Positions 53,201 through 63,947 of a stretch of 64,000 nt of DNA are shown here, one piece after another; the stretch's first letter is position 1, and each line of letters begins with the position of its first letter. Where the stretch lies: contig NW_025933402.1 of the NCBI RefSeq assembly GCF_000764305.2, positions 240,734 through 304,733 on the forward strand. Reading direction: 5' to 3'. This DNA is from Hyalella azteca. Its lineage: Eukaryota; Arthropoda; Malacostraca; Amphipoda; Hyalellidae. The notes beneath the pieces were generated by a model. It had not been told where the DNA came from. It saw nothing but the letters and a program-made list of their open reading frames with translations, and ran no database searches. Made by a program: the position numbers and the translations under genes.

Positions 53201-56200
53201 TTTTTCAGAATTTATATCATTGGCCTGAGTATTATTAACAGAGCCCTTGTTTTCAAAGCGCTGGTCTCTTAGAAATGAGTCAAATTCTTCCTCGAAAGAT
53301 CCTCCAGCTCCATTTTTCATTTGATCGTCCACCTGTTTTGACTCCGGCAACACGCAGTCATTTGGATCAGCACTGCCCACGCCAACTGCTCCGCACTCAA
53401 GAGGTGAAAAAGGATTCTTCGTCTCCATCTCGTTGCAGTCAATGACAGATGCCACATAGCTTCCATCTGCTGATTTCACGTTTTCATGAGTCCTGAAAGA
53501 CAAAAACGTAAGATAAAAAACAAAAAAAATAATGGATAATGTTAGAAACTAAATATCCACTGAGAATTTATCACCAGGGAAAGCCAATACGCATCTTTTC
53601 TATGTTAAATAATGCTATCTATCAAGTTTTTGATCAAAATTGAGATAAATTAAGAGCTAAATATATGGAATCAAAGAATAAATAAAGAGCTAAATAGATG
53701 GAGTCAGTGCACACTCTTAGTATCAGCGGGTTTCGTTTTCTCAAGAACATACTTTATGAAAACGCTTTAAAAAAGACACGCGCATTTCAACGGCTATTGC
53801 ACTTAAACTGACAACGCATGGCAACCGATTTTCCCCAGACCATCAATCAGAACACACAACTCAGGAGATATTGTTTAATGCAAAAGAACCTAACATCAAT
53901 CAGAATACACAACTCAGGAGATATTGTATAAGGCAAAAGAACCTAACATCAATCAGAATACACAACTCAGGAGATATTGTATAAGGCAAAAGAACCTAAG
54001 GCGGAGTGCGAGGCCAGCTTGCAGCAGCTGCTGGCTGACGGAGATGCGGTGAGTGACGGCAGCCGCGTTGGGAGGGCCAGGGTCCCCAGAGATGACCGAC
54101 GCGGAGTACCACAGCGACACGGGAATCACTTTGAGCCGATAGAGCTCAGTGCATCTTGAGCTACTTCCCTGCCGAGACATATTTGGTCATCGCTCTATAC
54201 AGCATCAAATGCAAGTGCTGATCACGCTTAATCGAGATAAGTCACCTATCAAGCTCTTTTCTTGCAAAATAAAAACCCCTAGTCGATATAACGACAAGAA
54301 ACGGGATCTCTTTGCTACATTTCACAAAGAAAATTTAGAAACATATCGATAACTTCGTATTTAAAACACTAAATAAATTTTAAATATGGCCAAACAGTAG
54401 TAATAAAGGAGTCATGTAATGAGTCAAAATTCGACAAAGAAAAATTGTGAATATATCAAAGCATGGAAGTTGAAAGTTGTATTATGTTAGAGAGAGGCAG
54501 TGAGCAGCAATACCTGCTTCAGGACGAAGAGGCTCGACACTGACGACAGGATGTCCTTCAGAGCGTCTGTGGTGGTACACGGCCACTTCTATCGGGAGAT
54601 AAAGAAATAATAAAGTGTAAAGTTATTGTAATCGAGCTTTTTTATTTCACTGCTGAATAAAGCAAAGTTTGATAATTACCAAAATTACTTTGATAAAAAA
54701 AGACAACATTCAGAAATGACTGTGATCGTTTTTTTTTTTTTTTTATTGTCACAGGATAAGTAGAGGAGAAGAATACTGAATTTGCTTTAATATCTTTGGT
54801 TAAATACCTGACACGAAGATGGATATTACTTAATGACTAATTAATGAACAATGACGGAGGAATTAGTTAATTACTTGCTGATCGCCCGGCGCCACGATGT
54901 CATGCAACGAGGCAAGGAATGCCATGGGCTTGATGGCCGCCAGAGGAGCCTGCAACTCCCGCAGCGATGAGGCCTGAACGCTCACCAGCTCCCCACAGTC
55001 CACAAGCAGAACCTGGCGAGCAACAGTTTTCGTTATCGCCAAGATAATGCTGATGTTAAACAAAATACCAAAATAAGAGCGGTAGCTATCGATATTTCAC
55101 TACCTTACGAGAAGACAGTATAACTTAGATACATGGACAGTTTTAGAAGAATAATTACTAATTGACTCTGTTTCGTATATAATACTTGCAACTTGGAGTT
55201 CAGAGTGACGCAACATCACAGAAGACACTCACTTTCACGTTACAGTCTTGCTGAAGCTCCAAAATTTTGGCTCTGGCCAGGTACGGCTTACGATCGAAGA
55301 CGGCAAGATAAAGTTTGCCTGCAAGTGGGGTGCCTTCCACGCCCGCTGCCTCGTCCAAAGCAGAATCCAGTTCACTCTGCAGCCTTCGAAATAATCATTA
55401 TATTTAGCTAAATATTAGCATATAGTACCGTAATAAATCACATATGTAAATGTTTTCAGAAAAGATTAACACCAACAAACAAAACTTCACAAAAAAAAAT
55501 ATTTGGTAACACACAATAATTCAACAGCAAGAAAAAACGACGCTTAGCAGTTGACAACAAAATATCCGTTGCTAATCATACCTTCCAGTCTCGTCTATCA
55601 TCTAAATTGATTAGCAAATTTTGCGTCACTCATGAAAGCTGAATAAACTTCCTATTGCATTCGCCCATTGACACTTGTGCGCCGACGAAATGTACGAAGT
55701 ATCATCATGACATTAAAGAATAAATTTATCTCATCGATAAAAATCAAGCGAGTTACGCGGATGCCACGAGAGGAGTAATTTGGTCAAATAAAGAGTAACT
55801 TGACTGGCTTAGCTACTGAGTTCTCGTTTAGTCAGGAATAGTCGTGGCCAAAAACTAAAAAATCGTCGAAGTGATAAAAACATCAAGGAATCGGATCAAC
55901 TGCCTGGCTAACCTAACAGCTGACAGCTCAACCTTCAGCATTAGATAAACAAAGCTGGATTTTAATGATAAAAAAAGTATACCTATAGAAAATAACCGAA
56001 TTTCACTACTACTAAATCAGATTAAACAATTCATTTGAACAAGATAGAGCGTTTGAACAGACTTGTTGAAGAGATGCGTGCGAGATCTGAGTCTGAGGAA
56101 GATAGCGGACGGCGAGATGACGCTGAGGTACACCACACCGATGGCACTGCGCGTGCCGATGATCGGAGGCTCGCATATCACTTCGCTCACCACGCGACCG

Positions 56201-59200
56201 TCCTGGTACAGACAGGTCAAATACTTGCATTACATCACTTCGCTCACCACGCGACCGTCCTGGTACAGACAGGTCAAATACTTGCATTACATCACGTCGC
56301 TCACCACGCGACCGCCCTGGTACAGACAGGTCAAAATACACGCATTACATCGCTTATTCAAATTCACACTGAAAGGATCGCAACAACTGTAAAGAAGGAA
56401 GTCACGAAGATTTTGCACGAGTTAGATGCGACCCTACACTTTTCTGGCACACGTTGGGAAAACCAGCCATCTTTCATTCTGATAGATTATTCAGAAAGAC
56501 TGAGGCACGAAGATTTCAATGTTTCACATGTAAAAAGAATGGAATATATCACGTATGCCTCGCCTTTCACGCATTTCTTTTTTCTAAAAGAAAGGAAACA
56601 TTAGCACTGATTACGGGAAAACTCTTGTTCAAAAATACGAGTTAAACTTACGTATTTATTTATCCCGCCAGGAAATATCCATTAACAATAAGGAACGACG
56701 TGTATGTCTTTAAGAGGGCATCTAATGCAGAAATTACGATCGTTACAGAGCAACAGGCCTTCAATCATGTCAATGGCATACGTTCTTTAAACCAATCATT
56801 ATCCCCAGGACTAAATTTAAGTAAATATATTTAAAATTCTAAATTGTCAGAATGAAAACAGAAACTCCTGAAATATTAAAAAAAACTACGGGCTGGAATA
56901 CATTGAAGGGGGCGAGCGCCATCCGTCCGGCGATGCTGCCGGTGCGTTGGGTGTCGCTGATGAATGTGTTCAAGCGGGACACCAACTGCCCGTCCAACCC
57001 CGCGACCTCGTTTGTGGACGGCTCCCAACTGCTCAGTTTATCAACGCTCAGTTAATGATAGAATATATTGCTGCACAACTACAACAAAAAAAAAATTTTA
57101 ACGTTAGGTAATCAAGAACTGACGGCATCTGATTCTCTTAAAACCACAACATGACATTGAGAAGTCTCGTGTTTGTTAAGTAATTTGTGTTTGTTCACTT
57201 AGGTTTCTGTGAAATAATTAGAATTTGTTCAGTCAAATGCTTCGTTGGTCATACTCTTCATCACGCTTTGCAAATGGACTTCAGACTCTCGACAACGGGC
57301 TACGAGGTGAAAATATTTCGCCCTATTAATACACGGAATGACCGGAGAAGAAAGACGATAATGCCAATGACACACAGGAAAGCTGATGACCAAGAGGGGG
57401 GAATGAATAACACAACGTGCGATTAAAACAACAGGGGGAAAAAGATGGATAATCAAATAGACCTCAGAAAGGCATAGTAATAAATTGGCTGATTAGAGGT
57501 GAAGTTAATACACGGCATGAACAAAAAAAAAGCAAAGAAGTTTTTCACACACGACCCAAAGAAGAGAGGAATCGTGTGTCGCAATAAATTCGCATGACAT
57601 AAGAAGCAGCGAAAATACCAGAGCAAGACTCTAGTGCCCAGCGGACCTGAAGTGATGGCGGGCATGTCCCAAGCGGACGAGATGGTTCGCGAGGTCCAGG
57701 GAGCTCTGAGGCTGAGCATGGACAATCAAATTCACCAAGTAGGCGCCGTGGTTATCCACTCCATGGAATGTCGCCTGTAACATGTTAAACTGCAATTAAA
57801 TGTGCTATAAGCGCTGCATGGATGAAGAAATTAACCAACGAGGAGCATGGATCGAGAATCTGTAAAAAAAAACATTAGGAGAGAATTGCATTCGAGAAAG
57901 GCCTTGTTTGAAGTAACACGGTCTCACGCCACTAGTCTCAAATTGTTGAACTGAAGCAAACTAATTATTAAATTCCACTAGTAATTATGGAATGCATATA
58001 TAAATAGTCAATTACGGTTGTTGCAACTCAAAGAATCGAATTGTAATGAAAGCTGCAAAAATTCTCGCAAAAAAATCCGGTTGTCAGTAATAGGAACGAC
58101 GTTCATAAAATAAAATCTCTCATCACCAAACTAACATGGAACCCTATTGATTCATGACTAAGTAAAAAATCTGGAATTATAATATTTTCTTCACTGGTAT
58201 AAGACAACATAATATAAAACTACACTGAAATGAAAACTCGACATTTCTCACAGTATAAGATTGCCTGTCAGTCAGTGTGTCTATGAAGGCATCGACGATC
58301 TCCTTGGCTTCCTTGTTCCAGAAGCTTGGGTTGGCGGAGTCTTCGTTCTCAGGTACGGCCTCGAGAGGCATTACGTTGGCCAGGTGACACGTGATAGCCT
58401 GGGAGAAGCATTTATAATTACGACTCAAACAAACGAACGCTCAGCCGTATCGCCAACATGCAAAAAAAAGATCGTATTTTTCAACAGTAATTTTACTCTA
58501 TTATTTACGAATGAAAGTAAATAAAATTAAGAGCGGGATGATCAGCTATACAAAAAACGCGAAAAATCTACAGTTAAAAATTATGCGAATAATTTATTCA
58601 GATGCATGGAAATCATCATTCGAATACAACCAAGTTTGAAAATCATTATACACATACACAAAACTGTTCCCTAGGAAAACGACTAAAGCGGCCTCTTTGA
58701 ACAGCATCTAGCAACAATCAAAGCGCATCTTGATAAGTGACCTAAAGTTATACATAAGCAACTTAAATTGACCAAAAATACGAAGCTTCTCTGTGAACAA
58801 ATGAGAAAAAATTTTCGAGCACTGCATACTTAAATTAAAACGCATAACAAGGCACTTATAGTCTTTGATCGCTTTTAATTACTATTCCAGTGAGCATGTA
58901 AACTTAATTTTATATTAGGATTGGAATTTCGACTTGTATTAAAAATAAAATCACTGGATAATTGATTTGAATACCTGAGCAGGGAATTTCATGAAGGAGT
59001 CTCGGATCTTGCACAGCTGATTGTAGCGGAGACTCTCGCGTCGGCCGGAGTCTACGAAGAAGACCTTGACGAACAACTCGCCAGGCTCGACAACAGAACA
59101 AATCCCCTCGATGAGGGCGCGGTACCACAGTCCATTCACCGAGGACCTCGCTACGCACGCCTCTCCTGGAAATAAAACGCTATTTTTTCAACACGAGAAC

Positions 59201-59672
59201 ATGGATACAAATATCGACACGACATTGTGAAGGTTAAATAAAACGTTTTTTTTTTCGACACGAGAACATGGATACAAATATCGACACGTGGCATGGTGAG
59301 AGTTAAGAATCGTCACTCATCTCGAAGAATATAAAAATGTATACACTAACACTGAGTTCTGATACACCATAGTGCATGCAATACAAACATGAGCGTGCAC
59401 CTGCGTTCCTACAGTTGCGACGGAGAAAGTTGACACTAACCAATTTTGGGCAGAAAAATAATCCAGTCCGTGAGGCTGGGAAGCGATGAGTAGAACTTTT
59501 GTAGTGAGTGATGCAGCTTGTCAAGTTGATCCGAGTTATCGGGGCCGTCCAATACAACGTGGAAATGGTGAGGAGAGTCACAGCTTGTAAGCACCACAAA
59601 CTCCTCTTGTCCCATCGTCATCTCGGGCTTGAAAAACTGACGCAGAGGTGTCTTGTTGCCAGAGCTTTCATC
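47258..59672 (-). CDS. Multi-Tudor-domain protein (TDRD1/RNF17/Qin-like), 5' end missing
   Basis: Nineteen exons: 59672-59441, 59165-58975, 58398-58252, 57774-57647, 57028-56902, 56202-56063, 55383-55233, 55012-54875, 54588-54514, 54168-53996, 53492-52753, 52127-51967, 51785-51642, 50501-50382, 50265-50047, 49700-49304, 48547-48358, 47888-47708, 47419-47258 (TGA). Together 3816 nt, phases consistent, 1271 visible residues. Four extended Tudor units: (1) GEACVARSS...GLWYRA and VFFVDSG near 78-120; (2) GKLYLAVFDRKPYLARAKI and VLLVDCGE near 345-380; (3) CGDDLVARYESDYSWNRC and VLFVDYGN near 783-812; (4) GHICLAYISHSEKWQRCQI and VFLLDFG near 1095-1140. A disordered Ser/Asn-rich linker (exon 53492-52753) separates units 2 and 3. 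Such proteins scaffold germline piRNA granules by binding dimethylarginine. Only unit 3 has the usual DYGN. RNF17, TDRD1 or another family cannot be separated without the N-terminus. Confidence 0.93.
50660..51030. repeat. Degenerate tandem repeat, about 33-bp unit, in a Tudor-gene intron
   Basis: Variants of CATAGCCCTTTTGA-GAATGG recur about ten times at steps near 33 bp. The minus strand stays open for about 105 codons across it, with a loose 10-11-residue period. There are no splice signals joining it to the flanking exons, so I treat it as an old minisatellite. Confidence 0.65.
53841..53999. repeat. 53-bp minisatellite repeating the donor of Tudor exon 54168-53996
   Basis: Three near-identical units (CATCAATCAGAATACACAAC...) have CAAAAGAACCTAA at 53881, 53934 and 53987, a 53-bp step. 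In minus-strand sense each unit carries TTAG/GTTCTTTTG, the real exon donor at 53996 plus copies at 53943 and 53890. Reading past the first donor meets TGA within 15 codons, so downstream donors would be non-productive. Confidence 0.92.
54729..54747. repeat. Poly-T tract
   Basis: A run of about 17-18 T in a Tudor-gene intron. Confidence 0.85.
56185..56350. repeat. 57-bp minisatellite repeating the acceptor of Tudor exon 56202-56063
   Basis: GCGACCGTCCTGGTACAGAC starts at 56194, 56251 and (one change) 56308, an exact 57-bp step. In minus-strand sense every unit holds GTACCAG/GACGGTCGCG, so acceptors lie at 56202, 56259 and 56316, each with a GTGAGC donor-like site 12 nt further. Starting the exon at an outer acceptor reaches TAA after nine codons. 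Confidence 0.93.
59168..59290. repeat. Two-copy 67-bp direct repeat beside a Tudor exon acceptor
   Basis: AATAAAACG...CACGAGAACATGGATACAAA...TCGACACG occurs at about 59170-59222 and 59237-59290. The first copy begins in the polypyrimidine tract of the acceptor at 59166-59167, but the second copy does not keep the AG. Confidence 0.75.
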
Positions 59673-60122
59673 CTGAGAAGAAAAAATTTGAATACTTAAG
59701 TAACAACTTCACCCAAATTAAATATGACAGAAGGCCACTCATGGCCTCGAAATCTCAAGCAAAACACCATAGAGCCGGACAAGATGAAGATAGTAGCAAT
59801 GGCCTGAAAATTAAACCCATTGGAAAATACGCAAAAGATGATGGCTGCCCCCAGTCCATGGCAATATAAAAATTTAAATCAACGACAGTCACAAGAAACA
59901 GATGATAATTTCCGAACATTAATGGTTTGTTATAGAAAGGCTGGAATTATTATATTAAAAATTTGCTCGCTACACGGAAGCCTAGAGTAAAAAACGAAGA
60001 ACATGGAAAAAGAAACTAATAAAAACACACAAAAGACTAATAAGCTCTGTGCAAGACAGGCTCTGGCTTTATCAACATGTATAAAATATTATTACTTGAC
60101 AAAGATCATTTCAAGATACTTT

Positions 60123-60239
60123 GGCTTGCTGATGCAAGCCTCAAACAAATTTTTAAAGACTCATTGAGTTGCTCCCCTCCACGGAAATCTTTAGTAAAAG
60201 GCGAAAGATTTATGCGTTCTGAAGGGAAGCCAGAGTAAT
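60123..60239 (-). ncRNA. U5: U5 snRNA, copy 1
   Basis: On the minus strand the sequence begins ATTACTCTGGCTTCCCTTCA. It has stem 1 AAATCTTT/AAAGATTT around the invariant loop CGCCTTTTACT, which contacts exon ends in the spliceosome. Then come CCGTGGAGGGGAGCAACTC, an Sm-site-like AAATTTGTTTG and a 3' hairpin GGCTTGCATCAGCAAGCC. Length of about 117 nt matches U5 (about 116). The Sm site is interrupted by G, as in U1. The 115 bases upstream are identical, as far as I can read, to those of copy 4. Confidence 0.94.
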
Positions 60240-60355
60240 GCTGTCAGCAACTTGTGGACCCCGGCCCAGCACCACTGAGCACGTGGAGAGAAAATCCACA
60301 CTACGACGGTGACTAGCATATATGTCTACTTGGAATCAAATGAGATAAAGTAGGG
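60240..60355 (-). promoter_or_regulatory. Conserved upstream block of U5 copy 1
   Basis: The 45 bases upstream of the RNA, including GTGCTCAGTGGTGCTGGGC at about -26 to -44, are nearly unchanged in all four copies, while sequence beyond diverges. This is where the proximal sequence element of snRNA genes is expected. No TATA box is seen, fitting Pol II snRNA genes. Confidence 0.55.
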
Positions 60356-60438
60356 AGACTCATTGAGTTGCTCCCCTCCACGGAAATCTTTAGTAAAAGG
60401 CGAAAGATTTATGCGTTCTGAAGGGAAGCCAGAGTAAT
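60355..60438 (-). pseudogene. U5: U5 snRNA, copy 2, 3'-truncated
   Basis: The 5' two thirds (ATTACTCTGG, stem 1, loop CGCCTTTTACT, CCGTGGAGG) are intact. The sequence breaks after CAATGAGTCT, directly into the far-upstream sequence of copy 1 (CCCTACTTTATC). Sm site and 3' hairpin are missing, so a stable snRNP is not expected. Confidence 0.9.
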
Positions 60439-60545
60439 ACTGTCAGCAACTTGTGGACCGTGGCCCAGCACCACTGAGCACTTGAAAGGAAATCAGTATT
60501 ACGACGGTGACTAGCGTATATGTCGACCTGGGTTCCAGTCAGACG
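60439..60545 (-). promoter_or_regulatory. Upstream block of U5 copy 2
   Basis: GCTCAGTGGTGCTGGGCC and the adjoining CACAAGTTGCTGACAG are kept, so the truncated copy may still be transcribed. Confidence 0.45.
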
Positions 60546-61219
60546 AAGTAGGTCTAATATGATCTAATGAAGAAGGGATACAGGATAATATATGATGCTC
60601 TGACGGTATACCTAATAGCAAGTAATTATCAACAGATCAGCGGCAAACAATACCTAGTCTTTACTTTTTTAGCCGTCGATCGCTCGGTTTCCAGAAAACA
60701 AAAAATCCGGATCGTGTAAGATCAGGGATGGAAATATAATGGGATGGAAATTCTGGTAGGTTTTAGTAGAAATAAATTTCCTGTTGCTTTGAAACAACTT
60801 CAAATATCTACAAGAAAAAATTTCCAAGTAAAACGAACATGCATGAATTCACATGTGAATTATGCATGCCAATAACATCTGTTGTAGATATCAATAAATA
60901 TTTCATGTGGCCATTTTCAAGTACCTTAGAAAATGGCCAGACATACTAATCCTCCGTATTACATTGCCATATCATTTGGTTTATCTAAACTCTAAAGCGT
61001 TGATAAAAAGTCAAGTTAGCTCAACCACGGGAGGATTTTACCAGATCTCGCAGGAAGAAATGTAGTCAAATTTGTCTCGTCAACTTTGCATCCTGTAAAC
61101 GTGACTGAATAATTCCATTGTTTATAGCGAACTCTGAGGTGTTCAACAAATTCACTCCGAAGCTGAAGGGTAGTGAGATCAAAGCAATCTTATGGCATAA
61201 TGTGAATCGAGTTGATTTT

Positions 61220-61336
61220 GGCTTGCTGATGCAAGCCTCAAACAAATTGTTATAGACTCATTGAGTTGCTCCCCTCCACGGAAATCTTTAGTAAAAGGCG
61301 AAAGATTTATTCGTTCTGAAGGGAAGCCAGAGTAAT
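61220..61336 (-). ncRNA. U5: U5 snRNA, copy 3
   Basis: Full-length minus-strand copy with loop CGCCTTTTACT and 3' hairpin GGCTTGCATCAGCAAGCC. It differs from copy 1 at a few places: GAACGAATAAAT for GAACGCATAAAT, and ACAATTTGTTTG at the Sm region. Its upstream region differs more (GGTGGACC, CATGCTCAGTGG). Confidence 0.92.
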
Positions 61337-61430
61337 GGTGTCAGCAACTGGTGGACCCCGGCCCAGCACCACTGAGCATGTTGGGAGAAAATCAACATCC
61401 CAACGGAGACTAGCGTAAATGTCGAGCTAG
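61337..61430 (-). promoter_or_regulatory. Upstream block of U5 copy 3
   Basis: ATGCTCAGTGGTGCTGGGCC is conserved at about -26 to -44 with changes outside it, supporting this as the functional core element. Confidence 0.5.
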
Positions 61431-61439
61431 GAGTGAAAG

Positions 61440-63079
61440 CCAAACATACTAAGTAGAAGTAGGGATTTGATATATGACGAAAGGATGCATGAAGGAAAAT
61501 AAAGTTCTGATGCTGTCCGCGTAAAAGTGGCAAAAAAAATTCTATCAGTGGCAAGCAGCTTAGGTATGACATTGAATTAGTCTTTTTAGTTTATACATCA
61601 ATCGGACGATTCAAAGACAACCAACATTTATTTAGATGCCGTCAAAACAGAATATAGGAATTGAAAGTCTTGCAAGTTCTCTCTTAACAGAATCCCAGAA
61701 TGGAGCTTTCAAAACAACTACCTACTTGACAAATTGGCCAAAAATAGTTACATACGAAAAAAACATAGAAATTCACATAAAAACTGTTTATAACAAATAT
61801 ATAATAGGTTAGGGATAATCGTGCTTCTTACGAATTCAAAACTATTAGGAAAAACTAAATATGCTGTTTAGAATTTGCGATATTTACCTTAAAATATTTC
61901 AGTCATTACGTTCTACTTCAATATTTCTAAGTATTCTTTTTCTTAAAAGCTCCAAGTAAAGTTTGATGCATCAGTTCTGCAAATACTCGAGCACTGAAGA
62001 TCATTTTTTTTCGCGCAGTTTTTGCTGCACGAAGTTTGGTTTAACTCCTCTCAACAGCTGTGCGTCCTATAATTCTATCTTAGGAATTCTACAGTATGAA
62101 GCTTAAAATTAGGAGCTTTAGTTAAGAATCGTCGTGTCAAGCTCCAATTAACGAGATGGGATCAAGTATGACTAGTAACAAAATGCGGACTAGTTTTCCT
62201 GTGCTTGCTGGTTTCGTAATTGCCTAATCACCCTACTGCGGGGCTGGCGGTATGCTTATAATAAATAAATATAGAAAACCACTTTTAAAAACCACGTTTT
62301 TCTGGTGGTTACAAAACTAAAAACAATGAAATAAAACAAATAGACGAAACTTTTAAAATCCACGTTTTCTTAACGGACTAAAAAGAAAAACATTAACTCT
62401 TACATAACATTACATAACATTCTACATAACTTTAATGTTATGTAAGAGTTACTGTTTTTCTTTTTTGTCTGTTAAAAAAACGTGTTTTTTAAAAAAATTT
62501 TTTTTATATTTATTTATTTTCTACTTATGGTTTAGCAATTTTAGCAATTCAAATCATTTTCCAGGGTTGGCAACTCTGGATGTTAGACAAAAAAAAACTC
62601 GATGTCCAAACCGTGAATTCAATTTTTTTTTCTTAAAATTTTTTTAATTATTAATTCTGATGATCAATTCTTGAATTATTAGGCAGCATAAGCATGCATG
62701 CCAAATTTCATGTTTCTAGGATCTTCAGAAGTGCTATAAATTAATGTTTGAGTTTTTTATGACAGACAGGCACGAAGCGAAACTATATGAGAAAAACGTG
62801 GTAAAAATACTGATCATTTTCGGTACGAAAATTATTCCCCATTTGTGTTTCATCTTGTCCCTTCCGGCACGTAGAAAATTTTTTTTTGAGGAATGTGATC
62901 CGCAGTCATTTTTTCATACAATAGAAGTTAATATTCATGAATAACGTTCTCGAATGATTGTCTTTGTACTCCGCGAAACCATCGGTACGTCTAACGCCAA
63001 TCCAACATCATTACTGTGTCACTTAAATATTATATAATGAAGTCTAAAATCAGAAGTCTTTTTCGGTTTACATTTTTTT
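61440..63079. other. Spacer between U5 copies 3 and 4
   Basis: AT-rich, about twice the spacing of copies 2 and 3 (898 bp against 1860 bp). Apart from the foldback at 62351-62494 and a GACAGACAGGCACG patch near 62760 I see nothing. A missing or decayed U5 unit could account for the double spacing. Confidence 0.4.
62351..62494. mobile_element. Foldback/MITE-like palindrome with 62-bp arms
   Basis: Left arm 62351-62412 and right arm 62433-62494 are imperfect inverse copies (AACTCTTACATAACATTA against TAATGTTATGTAAGAGTT at the centre), with a 20-bp spacer. Weaker inverse similarity (AATAAATAAATAT) extends to about 62260 and 62525. There is no coding capacity. Confidence 0.7.
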
Positions 63080-63196
63080 GGCTTGCTGATGCAAGCCTCA
63101 AACAAATTTTTAGAGACTCATTGAGTTGCTCCCCTCCACGGAAATCTTTAGTAAAAGGCGAAAGATTTATGCGTTCTGAAGGGAAGCCAGAGTAAT
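63080..63196 (-). ncRNA. U5: U5 snRNA, copy 4
   Basis: Full-length minus-strand copy, near-identical to copy 1 (one visible difference near the Sm site: TCTCTAAAAATTTG for TCTTTAAAAATTTG). Loop, stem 1 and 3' hairpin are intact. Confidence 0.94.
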
Positions 63197-63313
63197 GCTG
63201 TCAGCAACTTGTGGACCCCGGCCCAGCACCACTGAGCACGTGGAGAGAAAATCCACACTACGACGGTGACTAGCATATATGTCTACTTGGAATCAAATGA
63301 GATAAAGTAGGGC
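63197..63313 (-). promoter_or_regulatory. Upstream block of U5 copy 4
   Basis: The same core block as the other copies, followed by about 70 further bases identical to copy 1 up to GATAAAGTAGGG, after which copy 1 breaks into copy 2. Confidence 0.55.
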
Positions 63314-63947
63314 TAAATGCGATCTAATGAAGATGGAATAAAGGATAGTATATGCAGCTCTGACGGTTTACCTAATAGCAAATAATAATCAAAAGATCAG
63401 CGGCAAGCAGTAGTCTCTTTTACCTCATAGGTCATCCATCTATCGCTGGGTTCCCAGAAAACAAAAGTTCAGAGGCCTTGAAATCGGATTAAGGGATGGA
63501 AATTTCCTGGTGCTTTGAAACAATTTTAAATGTTAACAATAAAAATATCATAATTAAAACAAAGTTGTATTTCCATACAAATTCACATGCGAGTTATTCA
63601 TACCAATGAGCAATGACTTATGTCGGAAATATCGATGAGTATTTCTTGTGGCCATTTTCAAGTACTTTTGAAAATGATCGGTCATTTTGAGCTTTTAGTT
63701 TATCTAAAGCTCAATTAAAAGACAGGATAGCTCAAAAACGGGAAAAATTTTCCCAGTTTTCGCAGTAAGAAATGTCGTTAGTTAATTAGTTAGTTTTAGT
63801 GGCCACGTGTTTTCTAGCGCTTCAGCTATTTAGCTATCTCGCACCGGAGGTCAGAATGAACATCACCATAGAGGTGAAATGTCTCAGTTATCGAAAATTT
63901 CTCAAATCAAAAATTTTTCTTCACCCACAAGAAGCGGAAGGTCTCAG
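63314..63947. other. U5 unit flank
   Basis: This segment is alignable by eye to 60541-61000 (GATCTAATGAAGA, CTCTGACGGT, CCTAATAGCAA, GTGGCCATTTTCAAGTAC), so the duplicated U5 unit includes roughly 500-900 bases of upstream flank. No gene is recognised. Confidence 0.5.

Noticed and set aside
59740..59870. Hydrophobic minus-strand frame after a TTTTCAG (AIATIFILSGSMVFCL)
   Set aside because: No donor that joins in phase to the Tudor exon at 59672, and no family match.
60121..60300. Self-cleaving ribozyme (CTGATG...GCGAAAG) or SINE in the repeated unit
   Set aside because: The hammerhead core is incomplete on the plus strand, whereas the minus strand matches U5 snRNA over its full length.
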